Shown: one piece after another, positions 16,266-25,498 of the stretch
Numbering within the stretch: the stretch's first letter is position 1
Layout of the letters: the number at the start of each line of letters is the position of its first letter
Assembly (NCBI GenBank): GCA_019637155.1
Contig: JAHBWE010000002.1
Coordinates: 124,001 to 188,000, forward strand
Source of the DNA: Labilithrix sp.
Lineage (GTDB): Bacteria; Myxococcota_A; Polyangia; Polyangiales; Polyangiaceae
DNA length: 64,000 nt
Direction of reading: 5' to 3'
Position numbers and translations under genes: made by a program
Notes under the pieces: generated by a model
Databases searched by the model: none
What the model saw: the letters and a program-made list of their open reading frames with translations, nothing else
What the model was told of the DNA's origin: nothing

Positions 16266-17591
16266 TCACGTCCCGATGCCGTGGCGACGGAGATAGCCGC
16301 GGACGTGGGCGCGCTCCATCGCGGCTCGGCGGCCGATCTCGCTGACGTTGCCGCCGCACTCCGCGTGGAGCGCCATGAAGTAGTCGCGCTCGAAGCGGCT
16401 CAACAGCTCGCGTTTGGCATCTTGATAGGTTCGACCTTTCGTCGTGGGGGATTCGCTGATTGGCAATAGCGGCGCCAGGTGCGCGGCGACGTCGACCGGT
16501 CCGTCCTTCGCGAAGGCGATCGCGACGGAGAGCACGTTCCGGAGCTCACGCACGTTGCCGGGCCAGTCGTGGTGCATCAGTCGCTCGAGCGAGTCGGTGG
16601 GAATTCGCTCGTAGGCGTCGGGCGCGCCGAGGTCCGCGCTAATCCGCCGTACGAGCGCGGGAATGTCCTCGCGGCGATCCCGCAGCGGAGGGAGCTCGAC
16701 GCGCAGCTGGGCGACGCGGAAATAGAGGTCGCTCCGGAACGTATTGGCATTTACCTCGCGCGTGATATCCCGCCGCGTCGCGGCGATGACGCGTACGTCG
16801 ACGGGGCGCCATTTGTTCGAGCCGAGCGCCTTTACACGCTTCTCCGCCAGGGCGCGGAGGAGCTTTGGTTGGATATCGAGCGGGAGCTCGCCGAGCTCGT
16901 CGAGGAAGATCGTTCCGCCGTCGGCTTCGACGAAGGGCGATATCCGGTTCGTCACCGCGGTGGTGAACGCGCCGCGCTCGTGCCCGAAGAGCGTGCTCTC
17001 CGCGAGCCCGGGCGGGATCGAGCCGCAGTCGACGACGACGAAGGGCCGCTTCGCGCGCTGGCTCGCGCCGTGGATCGCCGCCGCGACGAGCTCCTTTCCG
17101 CAGCCGGTCTCGCCGAGGATGAGGACGCTGAGGTCCGTCGGCGCCGCTTGCTGGCAGCGCGCAAACACCTCGCGCATCGACTGGCTCGCGCCGACCATCG
17201 GCCCGAACTCGACGCCGGCGGAGACCGCGAGCCGCTCCGGCCGGGTGGGTTGGAACTCGAGCGCGGTGTCGCCGATCGTGATCGTCGCGGGCTCGGTGAG
17301 GTATCCGTCGGCGATGCGGGTGCGACCGACGAACGTCCCGTTGCGTGAGCCGAGGTCGCGGACGCGTACCCCTCGCTCCGTCGCGGCGAGCTCGAGATGA
17401 ATCGCGCTCACCTTGCCGTCGCAGAGGACGAGGTCGCACGACTCGTCGCGCCCCACGATCTGCGCGACGTGGCCGATGGGTAAGGGAGGCATGTCGCCTT
17501 CGCGAAGGCGGATGGTGCCGCCGCGGATCTCCGTCCGCTCTACCGTGTTGACCGTGACGCTCGTGAAATGACCCGGTGTCTCGTGCTTCAC
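16266..17591 (-). CDS. FHA-domain sigma54-dependent transcription activator with altered GAFTGA loop
   Basis: From GTG 17591 (GGGGAG site upstream) the protein has 441 residues. An FHA domain occupies about residues 28-115 (GRDE at 47-50, KVSAIHLEL, SRNGTF), probably reading phosphothreonine. The AAA+ domain covers about 130-365, with Walker A GETGCGKE at 160-167 and Walker B TIFLDELGEL near 227-236. A Fis-type HTH ends the protein (NVSEIGRRAAMERAHVRGYLRR). The loop that contacts sigma54 reads GAFTTA (207-212) instead of GAFTGA. FHA-sigma54 activators are a myxobacterial speciality, usually partnered with Ser/Thr kinases; none is adjacent. An in-frame start at 17663 is possible. Confidence 0.9.
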   Translation of the reverse strand: MKHETPGHFTSVTVNTVERTEIRGGTIRLREGDMPPLPIGHVAQIVGRDESCDLVLCDGKVSAIHLELAATERGVRVRDLGSRNGTFVGRTRIADGYLTEPATITIGDTALEFQPTRPERLAVSAGVEFGPMVGASQSMREVFARCQQAAPTDLSVLILGETGCGKELVAAAIHGASQRAKRPFVVVDCGSIPPGLAESTLFGHERGAFTTAVTNRISPFVEADGGTIFLDELGELPLDIQPKLLRALAEKRVKALGSNKWRPVDVRVIAATRRDITREVNANTFRSDLYFRVAQLRVELPPLRDRREDIPALVRRISADLGAPDAYERIPTDSLERLMHHDWPGNVRELRNVLSVAIAFAKDGPVDVAAHLAPLLPISESPTTKGRTYQDAKRELLSRFERDYFMALHAECGGNVSEIGRRAAMERAHVRGYLRRHGIGT

Positions 17592-17840
17592 GCGAGGTTC
17601 TCCCCCTCGCGGCAGCCGCGAGGACTCTTGGGGTTGTTGGCGTCTCGTCGCTCTGCAGCACACAGGAGCGCCGGCGCGCGCGCCGCGAAGCGCACGCTCG
17701 ATGTGCTCACGCTCGCGTCGATGGACGGAGCCGTGACTGATTCACCATGGCATCAGTCCGCGCCCCGCGCCCGAGGTTTCTAGCCCTCACCTCGAATTGA
17801 TCCTCGCGGGAGACGCGGAGCGCGGGAGATACGGGGAGCG
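17592..17840. other. 249-base spacer with no recognised feature
   Basis: This stretch lies between the lamin-G-like lipoprotein gene and the FHA activator gene, both on the minus strand. I see no convincing ORF, terminator with T-run, or repeat. It probably contains the promoter of the activator gene. If the activator starts at 17663, the first 72 bases would be coding. Confidence 0.4.
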
Positions 17841-18704
17841 CTATTCTGGATATTCGAACACGACGTCGTCGTAGTGGGCAGTGCAGTCCCCCGTCGCTCC
17901 GGTCAGGATGGCGGCGAGGCCGACCTGAAACGACATCGGCGAGCCCGCGCATCCGAGGCCGATCTCCGTCGCCGCCGGGACCTCGTTCACTGCTTGACCG
18001 TCGAGCAAGAGAGAGAGAGCTCCGTCGTCGTGTCCGAAGACGGCGTCGATCGTGATGTGATGCCATTCGTTGAGAGCGAGCGAGGGGAACGGCCGCTGGG
18101 GGTACGTCTTCGTTTCTCCCGACGTCGGCGCGGGCTTGTGGCTCCCCTGGAATGCCAGTCCCTTCTTGATCGGGTCGTACATGAGGATGACGACGGGGGC
18201 GCTGGTCCCCCCGGTGCAGTACAGCTCGACGACGGACACTTTCTGCGAGGTGTCCTCGAGCTCGCAGGTCATCTTGAGCTGCAGATCGATCCGGTAACGT
18301 CCGGCCTTCGCGGCGTCGGCGTAGGGACGAAAGCCATAGCGAGCGGCCGACTGGCCCTCGTGCGGCCCGATGCGCGATCGGAACGACGCGGGCGCGCTCG
18401 TGTAGCTGACGCTGTCGCGCCCGACCTGCTGGGTTCCGTTGTGATTCGGGTACGAGAAACCGGTCATGAGGTTGTCGTTCGTGAAGCTCCACGTCACCGT
18501 CTTCCGCGGCGGCTCGTTGGCGCTCGCGTCGGGGATCACCGGCGGCGGCGGAATCTCCCCCGCCTCGGCCGGCGTCGCAGCGTCGGCGGTCGGCAGTCGA
18601 GCGCCGGCCTCGGACGTTGGGCGCGAGCCGTCGTCGGCCGCGAACGGGGTACACGCCGCGGCGACGAGCGCTCCGAGCCATATGCGGTGACGAGCTGTGA
18701 CCAT
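17841..18704 (-). CDS. lipoprotein with a lectin/LamG-like beta-sandwich domain
   Basis: The 287-residue product has a lipoprotein signal (lipobox AAAC), a 45-residue Ala/Asp/Pro-rich linker and a globular domain of about 220 residues. The sequence NEWHHITIDAVFGHDDGALSLLLDGQAVNE near the middle-end is the hallmark of concanavalin-like (LamG/polysaccharide-lyase-like) jelly rolls. DSVSYTSAPASFRSRIG and HYDDVVFEY flank it. Such domains bind or cleave polysaccharides. No catalytic residues can be assigned. The Cys pairs may form disulfides. It is probably displayed at the cell surface. Confidence 0.7.
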   Translation of the reverse strand: MVTARHRIWLGALVAAACTPFAADDGSRPTSEAGARLPTADAATPAEAGEIPPPPVIPDASANEPPRKTVTWSFTNDNLMTGFSYPNHNGTQQVGRDSVSYTSAPASFRSRIGPHEGQSAARYGFRPYADAAKAGRYRIDLQLKMTCELEDTSQKVSVVELYCTGGTSAPVVILMYDPIKKGLAFQGSHKPAPTSGETKTYPQRPFPSLALNEWHHITIDAVFGHDDGALSLLLDGQAVNEVPAATEIGLGCAGSPMSFQVGLAAILTGATGDCTAHYDDVVFEYPE

Positions 18705-19031
18705 GTTTCACGGAGTCGTGCGCGGTGCCTCGATTTCGGGACGTTCATGGGATCGCGCGAAGACCGCGACGAGTCGATCGATTCCTCGCGTTCCCAATCA
18801 TACTCGTTCCGCTACGCCACCACGCCGGCGACGTCGCGATCGTGCAGCCGTCCCGAACACGCTGTCGCAGCGTCTCGTCCATGTCGTCGGCGGGTGCTCG
18901 TTCTGCGCGAGCACGCGTGATCGCGGGGCGCGCGAGCTCCATGATCGACCATGATCGCGCGCGCAAAGGCGTGAAGTCTCGTGTGGTTTGGCGTGGTAAG
19001 GAGAGGCCCGCCGCTTGCGGTGGGTGAATGT
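18705..19031. other. 327-base divergent spacer with a short tandem motif
   Basis: This region separates the leftward lectin-like lipoprotein gene from the rightward C92-type peptidase gene. It contains no convincing ORF. The only structure I see is CCATGATCG at 18939-18947 repeated at 18949-18957, a ten-base period close to one helical turn. It may be an operator for either gene, but the evidence is only the repeat itself. Confidence 0.4.
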
Positions 19032-19829
19032 ATGGCGCTCGTACGTAAGGTCCTGGTCCTCGGGTTTCTCGCGCTCGCGGCGTGCGCGGGAGAAGACATC
19101 GACGAGGAGCCTACGACGGAGTCCGAGGCGGCGCTCGCCGCGACCGCGTACCAGCTCTCCGACGAGGAGGCGCTCGCGACGAGGACGCGCGGCGACTGCG
19201 AGCTCAAGGCGGGCGACCTCGTCTTCCACCGCTCGCTCTCGGAGCAGGCGGGCGCGATCGCGTACCTCACGCAGAGCCAGCTCACGCACGTCGGCGTCGT
19301 CTTCAAGGTGGCCGGCGCGTGGAACGTCTACGAGGCGGTCGGCCCCGTGAAGATCACGCCGCTCGAGTCGTGGATCGGCCGCGGGCAGGGCAAGAAGTTC
19401 GCAGCGTCGCGCTACAAGAGCGACCTCCCGGCGAAGACGGTGAAGGCGCTCTTCGAGGCGGGCAAGCCGTTCTACGGCAAGCCGTACGATCTGCTCTTCA
19501 CCGAGGGCGACGACAAGATCTACTGCTCCGAGCTCGCGCTGAAGATGTACGAGCGCGCGTCGGTCTCGTTGATCAGCTTCTTCTGGTCGTCGCAGTTCTC
19601 CGGTCTGTGGAAGCGCGTCGACCGCCTCGCCGGGTGGAGCAAGTTCGAGCAGGAGCTCGCGAGCCCCGCCGACTCGAGCGACGAGAAGCTCGTGAAGAAG
19701 ATCATGGCCGCGCGCGGCGTCGACGCGCGCGAGTTCGCCTCCCAGGTCCTCGTCGCGCCGGTGTCGCTCTCGAGCAAGGAAGAGTCGGGCGGCGTGTTCC
19801 GCCAGACGTGCGCGTTCGGCACGCACTGA
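19032..19829 (+). CDS. YiiX-like permuted NlpC/P60 (peptidase C92-type) lipoprotein
   Basis: From ATG 19032 the product has 265 residues with lipobox LAAC at Cys18. The domain starts at LKAGDLVFHRSLS, has LTHVGVVF with His86, and later KIYCSELALKMYE with Cys165. The order His then Cys is that of circularly permuted papain-like NlpC/P60 proteins such as YiiX (peptidase C92, DUF830). These are cysteine hydrolases of peptides or lipids. The FYGKPYDLLF segment before the Cys is also typical. A 60-residue helical tail follows. It is lipid-anchored and probably periplasmic. Convergent with the orphan lipoprotein gene, eight bases apart. Confidence 0.85.
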   Translation: MALVRKVLVLGFLALAACAGEDIDEEPTTESEAALAATAYQLSDEEALATRTRGDCELKAGDLVFHRSLSEQAGAIAYLTQSQLTHVGVVFKVAGAWNVYEAVGPVKITPLESWIGRGQGKKFAASRYKSDLPAKTVKALFEAGKPFYGKPYDLLFTEGDDKIYCSELALKMYERASVSLISFFWSSQFSGLWKRVDRLAGWSKFEQELASPADSSDEKLVKKIMAARGVDAREFASQVLVAPVSLSSKEESGGVFRQTCAFGTH

Positions 19830-19837
19830 AGAGGCGC

Positions 19838-21352
19838 TCAGTCGAGCGGAGGCATCGGTCCGCCCGCGTTCGAGAGGCAGACGCGGAGACCGTTGTCGAC
19901 GATCCACATGTTCGAGCAGCCCGGCGCGCCGTCGTAGATCCAACCGGCGCTCCACGTGCAGCCGCTCTCCGCCATCCAGAGTCCCTGGTTCGACGTCTTC
20001 GCGCGCGCCTTGCTCCACGGCGAGAAGATCGCCGCCTCGCTCTCCTTCGGGAGACGCTGGCCGGCGGGGCACGCCTGCGCCCCGCGCGTCTGCTCGGTCG
20101 AGAGGTAGGCGATGCGACGGATGTCGTTCGCGCGTTCGTCGAGCGGGAGCGCCGGCGGGGCGGTGCAGGCGGCGTCGAGCGCGGTGCGATCGTTGCGGAG
20201 CGAATTCACGCACGCGTCGAGGTTGGCCGCGAGCTCTCTCTCGTGCGGCCGCAGCTTCTCGAGCGCGGCGGTCTTCCGGCGATCGAGGTCGGCGACGGTC
20301 GCGGCCGGCGCGAGCGGGACGTTCCACTCGTGGCTCGTCCCTTCGTTCCCCGCCTTCGCGTATTGCTCCCACGCGTCGACGAACGCGCGCGCCTTGCGGA
20401 GCGCGACCTTCGTGTCGTTCGCGTGGCCGACCGCGCGATCGACCGCGGCGCGTATGTCGTTCGGCGTGCCGGGGTAGTAGCGGAAGGTGATCGACTGCGC
20501 CGGCGCGGGCGGCGCCTTCTCCGCGTTGGCGCGCAGCTCGCCGAGGTAGCCCTCGATCGTCGACTGCGCTTCGGCGAGCCAGCCGAGCGAACGCGCGAGC
20601 TTCTCCTGCGCCTTCTGTTTGTCGGATTCACTCGTACCGACGATGATCACGGTGTCCGCGAACGGGGCGCGCGGTAGCTTCGGGATCACGTCGGTCGCGA
20701 AGCGGATCGAGATCTCGACGTGACCGCGCTGGATCAGGTTCGAGATGCTCGCCTTCGCCTCCGCGACGCCGGTCTTGCCGAGGCCGGCGTTGGCCTTGAA
20801 GTCCTTGTCGTTCGAGACCGCGCGCACGGTCACGACGAGCGCGGCGGTGACGCGATGGCTCGCGCGCGCGACGTAGCCGAACCCGCAGCGCCAGATCGCG
20901 TCCGCGTCGTAGGACGCGAGCGCGGACGCGCCGGTGAGGACGCTCTCGTACGTGCCGGTGCTCTGGAAGAGGACGACGGCGGACTGATCGTCGAACGACG
21001 TCGTGTACGTGAGGCCGGCCGCGCCGGTGATGCCGCCGGCGACGGGGATGGTGCCGTTGATCCCGAAGCCGAGCTCGCGGCTGAGGCGATCGCGCGTCTG
21101 CACCACCGCGGCGGCGGAGCCGACCTGACCGGGCGTGATCGTGATCTTCGGATCCGCGACGCACGGCGCGCCGAGCGCGAGCGGCGACTCGTCGATACCG
21201 GGCAAATAGGGGAGACCCGCCTTCAGCTCGGTGAGCGCGGTGGGGATCGGACCCTCTTCGAGGTGGAGCTCGGCGTCGCTCGCGGCGGGCGTTTCGGTGG
21301 GGTTGGCGCAGGAAAGAAGAAGAGGAAGAGCGGGCCAAACGCGTCGAAGCAT
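19838..21352 (-). CDS. large orphan lipoprotein of unknown function
   Basis: ATG 21352 gives a 504-residue product with lipobox LLSC. The mature N-terminal 230 residues are beta-rich with Gly/Thr/Ser strands (LGFGINGTIPVAGGITGAAG, LTYTTSFDDQSAVVLFQSTG) and read like a pore-former or stress-sensing beta domain. This is followed by an alternating helical middle of about 200 residues with many Ala/Glu/Arg heptads. A C-terminal module of about 70 residues has Cys and Trp (ACPAGQR, ESGCTWSAGW, GAPGCSNMW, LRVCLSN). I do not recognise the family. A relation to MACPF-like pore proteins crossed my mind but I see no signature. Confidence 0.7.
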   Translation of the reverse strand: MLRRVWPALPLLLSCANPTETPAASDAELHLEEGPIPTALTELKAGLPYLPGIDESPLALGAPCVADPKITITPGQVGSAAAVVQTRDRLSRELGFGINGTIPVAGGITGAAGLTYTTSFDDQSAVVLFQSTGTYESVLTGASALASYDADAIWRCGFGYVARASHRVTAALVVTVRAVSNDKDFKANAGLGKTGVAEAKASISNLIQRGHVEISIRFATDVIPKLPRAPFADTVIIVGTSESDKQKAQEKLARSLGWLAEAQSTIEGYLGELRANAEKAPPAPAQSITFRYYPGTPNDIRAAVDRAVGHANDTKVALRKARAFVDAWEQYAKAGNEGTSHEWNVPLAPAATVADLDRRKTAALEKLRPHERELAANLDACVNSLRNDRTALDAACTAPPALPLDERANDIRRIAYLSTEQTRGAQACPAGQRLPKESEAAIFSPWSKARAKTSNQGLWMAESGCTWSAGWIYDGAPGCSNMWIVDNGLRVCLSNAGGPMPPLD

Positions 21353-21572
21353 GCGCTCGCGGCAAGCACACCATGTGCCGCAATGTGTGACGTGCGCGAT
21401 CCCGCGCGAATCGAGCTGTCCAAATTGCGCAATCGCGTCGGACCGAGGCACGACGCTGGATCGGAAGGGACGAGAGTCCTCAGTCGCGCTTTGCGCAGGC
21501 TCGTGCGCAAGGGCTTGAGAGCGGGCGCCGAAGTCGTCGCGTTTGGGGGATCGTTCGCTTATATCCGGGCGC

Positions 21573-22049
21573 GTGGGTCAGGACCCGGAGCTGATCAGGC
21601 GGCTCTTGCGCGCGAAGGATCGGATGGACGCGGCGTCGCACGAAGAGTGGCCGGTCGTGCGGCTCGCGCGCGTGAGCGGCGTCTCGGAGGCTCACTTCGC
21701 GCGCTCTTTCAAGGAAGCTTTCGGCGTCCCGCCGCATCGCTATCTGCTCACGCGCCGCATCGAGCGCGCGACGGCGCTCCTCCGCGACACGGATTTGCCG
21801 ATCACGGAGGTCGCGTTCGCGACGGGGTGGAAGAGCCTCGGCACGTTCGGCCGCACGTTCCGCGACGTCACGGGGGAGAGCCCGGGCGAGCTCCGCGCGC
21901 GCCGGACGTCGAGCGCGCACGCGCCGGAGCACGTCCCCGACTGTCACATCCGCGTCGCATTGCGGCCGGACCTCACGATGGCAGTTTCGGAGAAGCGACG
22001 GAAGGAGGGGGAGGGTAGGAAAGAGCCCGAAGGAACGGAGGTCCCATGA
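21573..22049 (+). CDS. small AraC-family transcription regulator
   Basis: The product is 158 residues from GTG 21573 (a TTG at 21543 is an alternative). It is essentially an AraC DNA-binding domain: first helix-turn-helix VVRLARVSGVSEAHFARSFKEAFG, then PHRYLLTRRIERATALLRDT and the second HTH PITEVAFATGWKSLGTFGRTFRDVTG. A basic low-complexity tail (EKRRKEGEGRKEPEG) follows, and no ligand-binding domain is present. Its stop overlaps the ATG of the VOC gene (ATGA), which in turn overlaps the UvrA-like gene, so it probably regulates this three-gene unit. Confidence 0.9.
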   Translation: MGQDPELIRRLLRAKDRMDAASHEEWPVVRLARVSGVSEAHFARSFKEAFGVPPHRYLLTRRIERATALLRDTDLPITEVAFATGWKSLGTFGRTFRDVTGESPGELRARRTSSAHAPEHVPDCHIRVALRPDLTMAVSEKRRKEGEGRKEPEGTEVP

Positions 22050-22456
22050 GCCAAGGTGTCGGTATGGTCGGGCTGTACGTGCGTGATCAGGACGAGGCGC
22101 TCGCGTTTTACGTCGAGAAGCTCGGCTTCAAGGTCAAGGCCGACGTGAAGAACGGGGACTACCGCTGGCTCACGGTCCAGCACCCGGACCAGCCGTCGTT
22201 CCAGCTCGGGCTCTTCAAGCCGGGCCCGCCGACGGTGGACGAGAGCACGGCGCAGTCGCTGCGCGAGGCGGTGGCGAAGGGCGCGATGCCGCCGCTCGTG
22301 CTCGAGGTCGACGACTGCCGCGCGGCCTACGAGCGGATGAAGGCGCGCGGGGTGGAGCTCACGCAGGAGCCGATCGAGCGCTTCGGCGCGGTCGACGCGG
22401 GCTTCCGCGATCCGTCGGGCAACGGCTGGAAGATGATCGAGGCGCGCGCGCAGTGA
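22046..22456 (+). CDS. VOC/glyoxalase-fold protein
   Basis: The 136-residue protein has two betaalphabetabetabeta modules of the vicinal-oxygen-chelate fold: MVGLYVRDQDEALAFYVEKLGFKVKAD in the first, and PLVLEVDDCRAAYERMKARGVEL with FRDPSGNGWKMIEAR in the second. Members act as isomerases, dioxygenases, or as binding proteins that sequester or modify antibiotics. It is translationally coupled on both sides (AraC gene, UvrA-like gene). GGAG at 22036-22039 is a plausible ribosome site. Confidence 0.9.
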   Translation: MSQGVGMVGLYVRDQDEALAFYVEKLGFKVKADVKNGDYRWLTVQHPDQPSFQLGLFKPGPPTVDESTAQSLREAVAKGAMPPLVLEVDDCRAAYERMKARGVELTQEPIERFGAVDAGFRDPSGNGWKMIEARAQ

Positions 22457-24804
22457 CTCACGCCGCCGATCGTCACGACCTGATCCGCGTTCAGGGCGCG
22501 CGCGAGAACAACCTGAAGGACGTCAGCGTCGAGATCCCGAAGCGCCGGTTGACCGTGTTCACCGGCGTCTCGGGCTCGGGGAAGTCCTCCCTCGTCTTCG
22601 GGACGATCGCGGCGGAGTCGCAGCGCCTCATCAACGAGACGTACAGCGCGTTCGTGCAGGGCTTCATGCCCACGCTCGATCGCCCCGAGGTCGACGTCCT
22701 CGACGGCCTCACGACCGCGATCATCGTCGATCAGGAGCGGCTCGGCGCGAACCCGCGCTCCACGGTCGGCACCGTCACCGACGCGAACGCGATGCTGCGC
22801 GTGCTCTTCAGCCGCCTCGGCAAGCCGCACGTCGGCGGGCCGCAGGCCTTCGCGTTCAACGTGCCGACCGTGCGCGCGGCGGGGGCGCTCACGGTGGAGA
22901 AGGGGAACAAGAAGACCGAGAAGGTCGTCTTCAACCGGCAAGGCGGGATGTGCCCGCGCTGCGAGGGCATGGGCTCGGTGAACGACATCGACCTGACGCA
23001 GCTCTACGACGAGGACAAGTCCCTCGCCGAGGGCGCGCTCACGGTCCCCGGCTTCTCGATGGAGGGCTGGTACGGGCGTATTTACGAGGGCTGCGGCTTC
23101 TTCGATTTCAAGAAACCCATCAAGAAATTCAACAAGAAGGAGCTCCACGACTTTCTTTACAAAGAAGCGACCAAGATCAAGGTCGGCGGAATCAACCTGA
23201 CGTACCTGGGATTGATCCCGCAGATCCAGAAGTCGTATTTGTCAAAGGACGTCGAGTCGATGCAGCCGCACATCCGTGCGTTCGTCGAGCGCGCCGTCAC
23301 CTTCACGACGTGCCCCGACTGCAAAGGCACGCGCCTCAACGAGAGCGCGCGGTCCTCCAAGATCAAGGGGATCAACATCGCCGACGCGTGCGCGATGCAG
23401 ATCAACGAGCTCGCGGAGTGGGCGGGCGGCCTGAAGGAGGCCTCCGTCGCGCCGCTCCTCACCGCGCTGCGGCACACCCTCGACTCGTTCGTCGAGATCG
23501 GCCTCGGCTACCTGAGCCTCGATCGCCCGACCGGCACGCTCTCGGGCGGCGAGGCGCAGCGCACGAAGATGGTGCGCCACCTCGGCTCGTCGCTGACCGA
23601 CGTGACGTACGTGTTCGACGAGCCCACCGCGGGGATGCATCCGCACGACATCCAGCGGATGAACGACCTGCTCTTCCGCCTCCGCGACAAGGGCAACACC
23701 GTCCTCGTCGTCGAGCACAAGCCGGAGATGATCGCGATCGCCGATCACGTCGTCGACCTCGGCCCTGGCGCCGGGACCGCGGGCGGCGAGGTGGTCTTCG
23801 AGGGCACGGTCGCGGGGCTGAAGAAGAGCGGTACGCTCACCGGCCGCCACTTGAGCGATCGCGCTTCGCTCAAGCCCTCGGTGCGGAAGCCGGCGGGGGC
23901 GATGAAGGTGCGCGGGGCGAAGACCCACAACCTGAAGAACGTCGACGTCGACATCCCGCTCGGCGTGCTCGTCGTCGTCACCGGGGTGGCGGGGTCGGGG
24001 AAGAGCTCGCTCATCCACGGCTCCGTCGCGAAGCGCGAGGGGGTGGTCTCGGTGGATCAGACGCCGATCCGCGGGTCGCGCCGGAGCAACCCGGCGACGT
24101 ATACCGATTTGCTGGAGCCGATTCGTAAGGCGTATGCAAAAGAGAACAACGTCAAGCCGGCGCTCTTCAGCGCGAACTCGGAGGGCGCCTGCCCCACCTG
24201 CAACGGCGCGGGCGTGATTTACACCGACCTCGCGATGATGGCGGGCGTCACGACCGTGTGCGAGGACTGCGAGGGCAAGCGCTTCCAGGCTTCGGTCCTC
24301 GAGTACCGGCTCGGCGGCAAGAACATCGCCGAGGTGCTCGACATGCCGGTCGCGGAGGCGACCCTGTTCTTCGGTAAAGGCAAGGCGGCGACGCCGGCCG
24401 CGCACGCGATCTTGCAGCGTATGGCGGACGTGGGCCTCGGATACCTGACGCTCGGCCAGCCACTGACGACGCTGTCGGGCGGCGAGCGGCAGCGTCTGAA
24501 GCTCGCGACGCACATGGGCGAAGACGGCGGCGTCTACGTCCTCGACGAGCCTACGACGGGCCTCCACCTCGCCGATCTCGCGCAGCTCCTGGGCCTGCTC
24601 GATCGCCTCGTCGACGCGGGCAAGTCGGTCATCGTGATCGAGCATCACCAGGCGGTGATGGCGCACGCGGACTGGATCATCGACCTCGGCCCCGGCGCGG
24701 GGCACGACGGCGGCAGCGTCGTCTTCGAGGGCACGCCGCACGACCTCGTCGCGGCGAAGAAGAAGACGCTCACGGGCAAGCACCTCGCCGCGTTCGTCGG
24801 CTAA
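22453..24804 (+). CDS. UvrA-like ABC ATPase (UvrA2/drug-resistance type)
   Basis: GTG start overlaps the VOC stop. The 783-residue protein has two ABC modules, with Walker [10 protein letters not shown] and GVAGSGKSS and signatures [11 protein letters not shown] and [11 protein letters not shown]. UvrA zinc-hook cysteines are present ([34 protein letters not shown]). At 783 residues it is about 150 shorter than housekeeping UvrA, and the region between the first Walker A and signature lacks room for a full UvrB-binding domain, as in UvrA2/UvrA-like self-resistance proteins. Such proteins recognise DNA-intercalated drugs or adducts. The AraC and VOC partners support a role in response to a toxic small molecule. 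Confidence 0.93.
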   Translation: MTHAADRHDLIRVQGARENNLKDVSVEIPKRRLTVFTGVSGSGKSSLVFGTIAAESQRLINETYSAFVQGFMPTLDRPEVDVLDGLTTAIIVDQERLGANPRSTVGTVTDANAMLRVLFSRLGKPHVGGPQAFAFNVPTVRAAGALTVEKGNKKTEKVVFNRQGGMCPRCEGMGSVNDIDLTQLYDEDKSLAEGALTVPGFSMEGWYGRIYEGCGFFDFKKPIKKFNKKELHDFLYKEATKIKVGGINLTYLGLIPQIQKSYLSKDVESMQPHIRAFVERAVTFTTCPDCKGTRLNESARSSKIKGINIADACAMQINELAEWAGGLKEASVAPLLTALRHTLDSFVEIGLGYLSLDRPTGTLSGGEAQRTKMVRHLGSSLTDVTYVFDEPTAGMHPHDIQRMNDLLFRLRDKGNTVLVVEHKPEMIAIADHVVDLGPGAGTAGGEVVFEGTVAGLKKSGTLTGRHLSDRASLKPSVRKPAGAMKVRGAKTHNLKNVDVDIPLGVLVVVTGVAGSGKSSLIHGSVAKREGVVSVDQTPIRGSRRSNPATYTDLLEPIRKAYAKENNVKPALFSANSEGACPTCNGAGVIYTDLAMMAGVTTVCEDCEGKRFQASVLEYRLGGKNIAEVLDMPVAEATLFFGKGKAATPAAHAILQRMADVGLGYLTLGQPLTTLSGGERQRLKLATHMGEDGGVYVLDEPTTGLHLADLAQLLGLLDRLVDAGKSVIVIEHHQAVMAHADWIIDLGPGAGHDGGSVVFEGTPHDLVAAKKKTLTGKHLAAFVG

Positions 24805-25400
24805 GCGGGCTTGTCGGCGGCGGCGATCATGATCTGGCCGCCGTGGCGGCGATCGAACGTGAGGTCTTCGCGGACGTAGCCGGCGCCGCGGCGCTCGAGC
24901 GGCTCCCAGAAGCGGCGGCGGAGGTCGGCGCGCGCGAGCCACTCGACCATCTTCCCTTGAAACCGCGGCTCGGCCGCATGAACGTCGACGATGACGCAGC
25001 GCCCGCCCGGCGCGAGCACGGACCAGAGTCGCTCGAAGACGGCCTCGTGATCGGGGAAGACGGTCATGCCGAGGAAGACGTGGAGGCGATCGGGCGCGGC
25101 GCCGCCGAGGTCGTCGATCGTCAGCGTCGCCGCGTCCTTCGCGAGGAGGGAGACGCCGCGCAGGCCATCGCGCTCCACGCGCCGCTTCGCCTCGCGCAAC
25201 ATCCCGTCCGACAGGTCGACGCCCACGACGCGGCCCGCCGCCGCGAGCTTCGAGAACGACTGCCCCGTGCCGCACGGCAGATCGAGCACGAAGGAGCCCT
25301 CCTCGAGCCGCAGCATCTCGGCGGCGCGCGCCCGCTGCTCGCGATAGAGCGGCTCGAGGGAGGCGTCATAGAAGCGAGAGAAGACGTCGTACCAGGCCAT
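24801..25400 (-). CDS. class I SAM-dependent methyltransferase
   Basis: ATG 25400 gives 199 residues. The Rossmann methyltransferase landmarks are motif [17 protein letters not shown], acidic loop [21 protein letters not shown], and the post-core [13 protein letters not shown]. The N-terminal [21 protein letters not shown] is like ubiquinone/menaquinone-type and sterol-like methyltransferases (Methyltransf_11/25). Substrate is unknown. It is tail-to-tail with the UvrA-like gene, sharing four bases. Confidence 0.88.
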   Translation of the reverse strand: MAWYDVFSRFYDASLEPLYREQRARAAEMLRLEEGSFVLDLPCGTGQSFSKLAAAGRVVGVDLSDGMLREAKRRVERDGLRGVSLLAKDAATLTIDDLGGAAPDRLHVFLGMTVFPDHEAVFERLWSVLAPGGRCVIVDVHAAEPRFQGKMVEWLARADLRRRFWEPLERRGAGYVREDLTFDRRHGGQIMIAAADKPA

Positions 25401-25498
25401 CGCCGACGCGCTTCGTATCACGATGTCGGGGTGGTTGCGCGCTCGCGCGCCGGTATCACCGGTACGATAGGACGCGTGATGCACGACGAGGAAGCGCG

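Noticed and set aside
22453..24804. housekeeping UvrA of nucleotide excision repair
   Set aside because: Too short (783 residues), without a full UvrB-binding region, and in an AraC/VOC operon. A UvrA-like resistance-type protein fits better.
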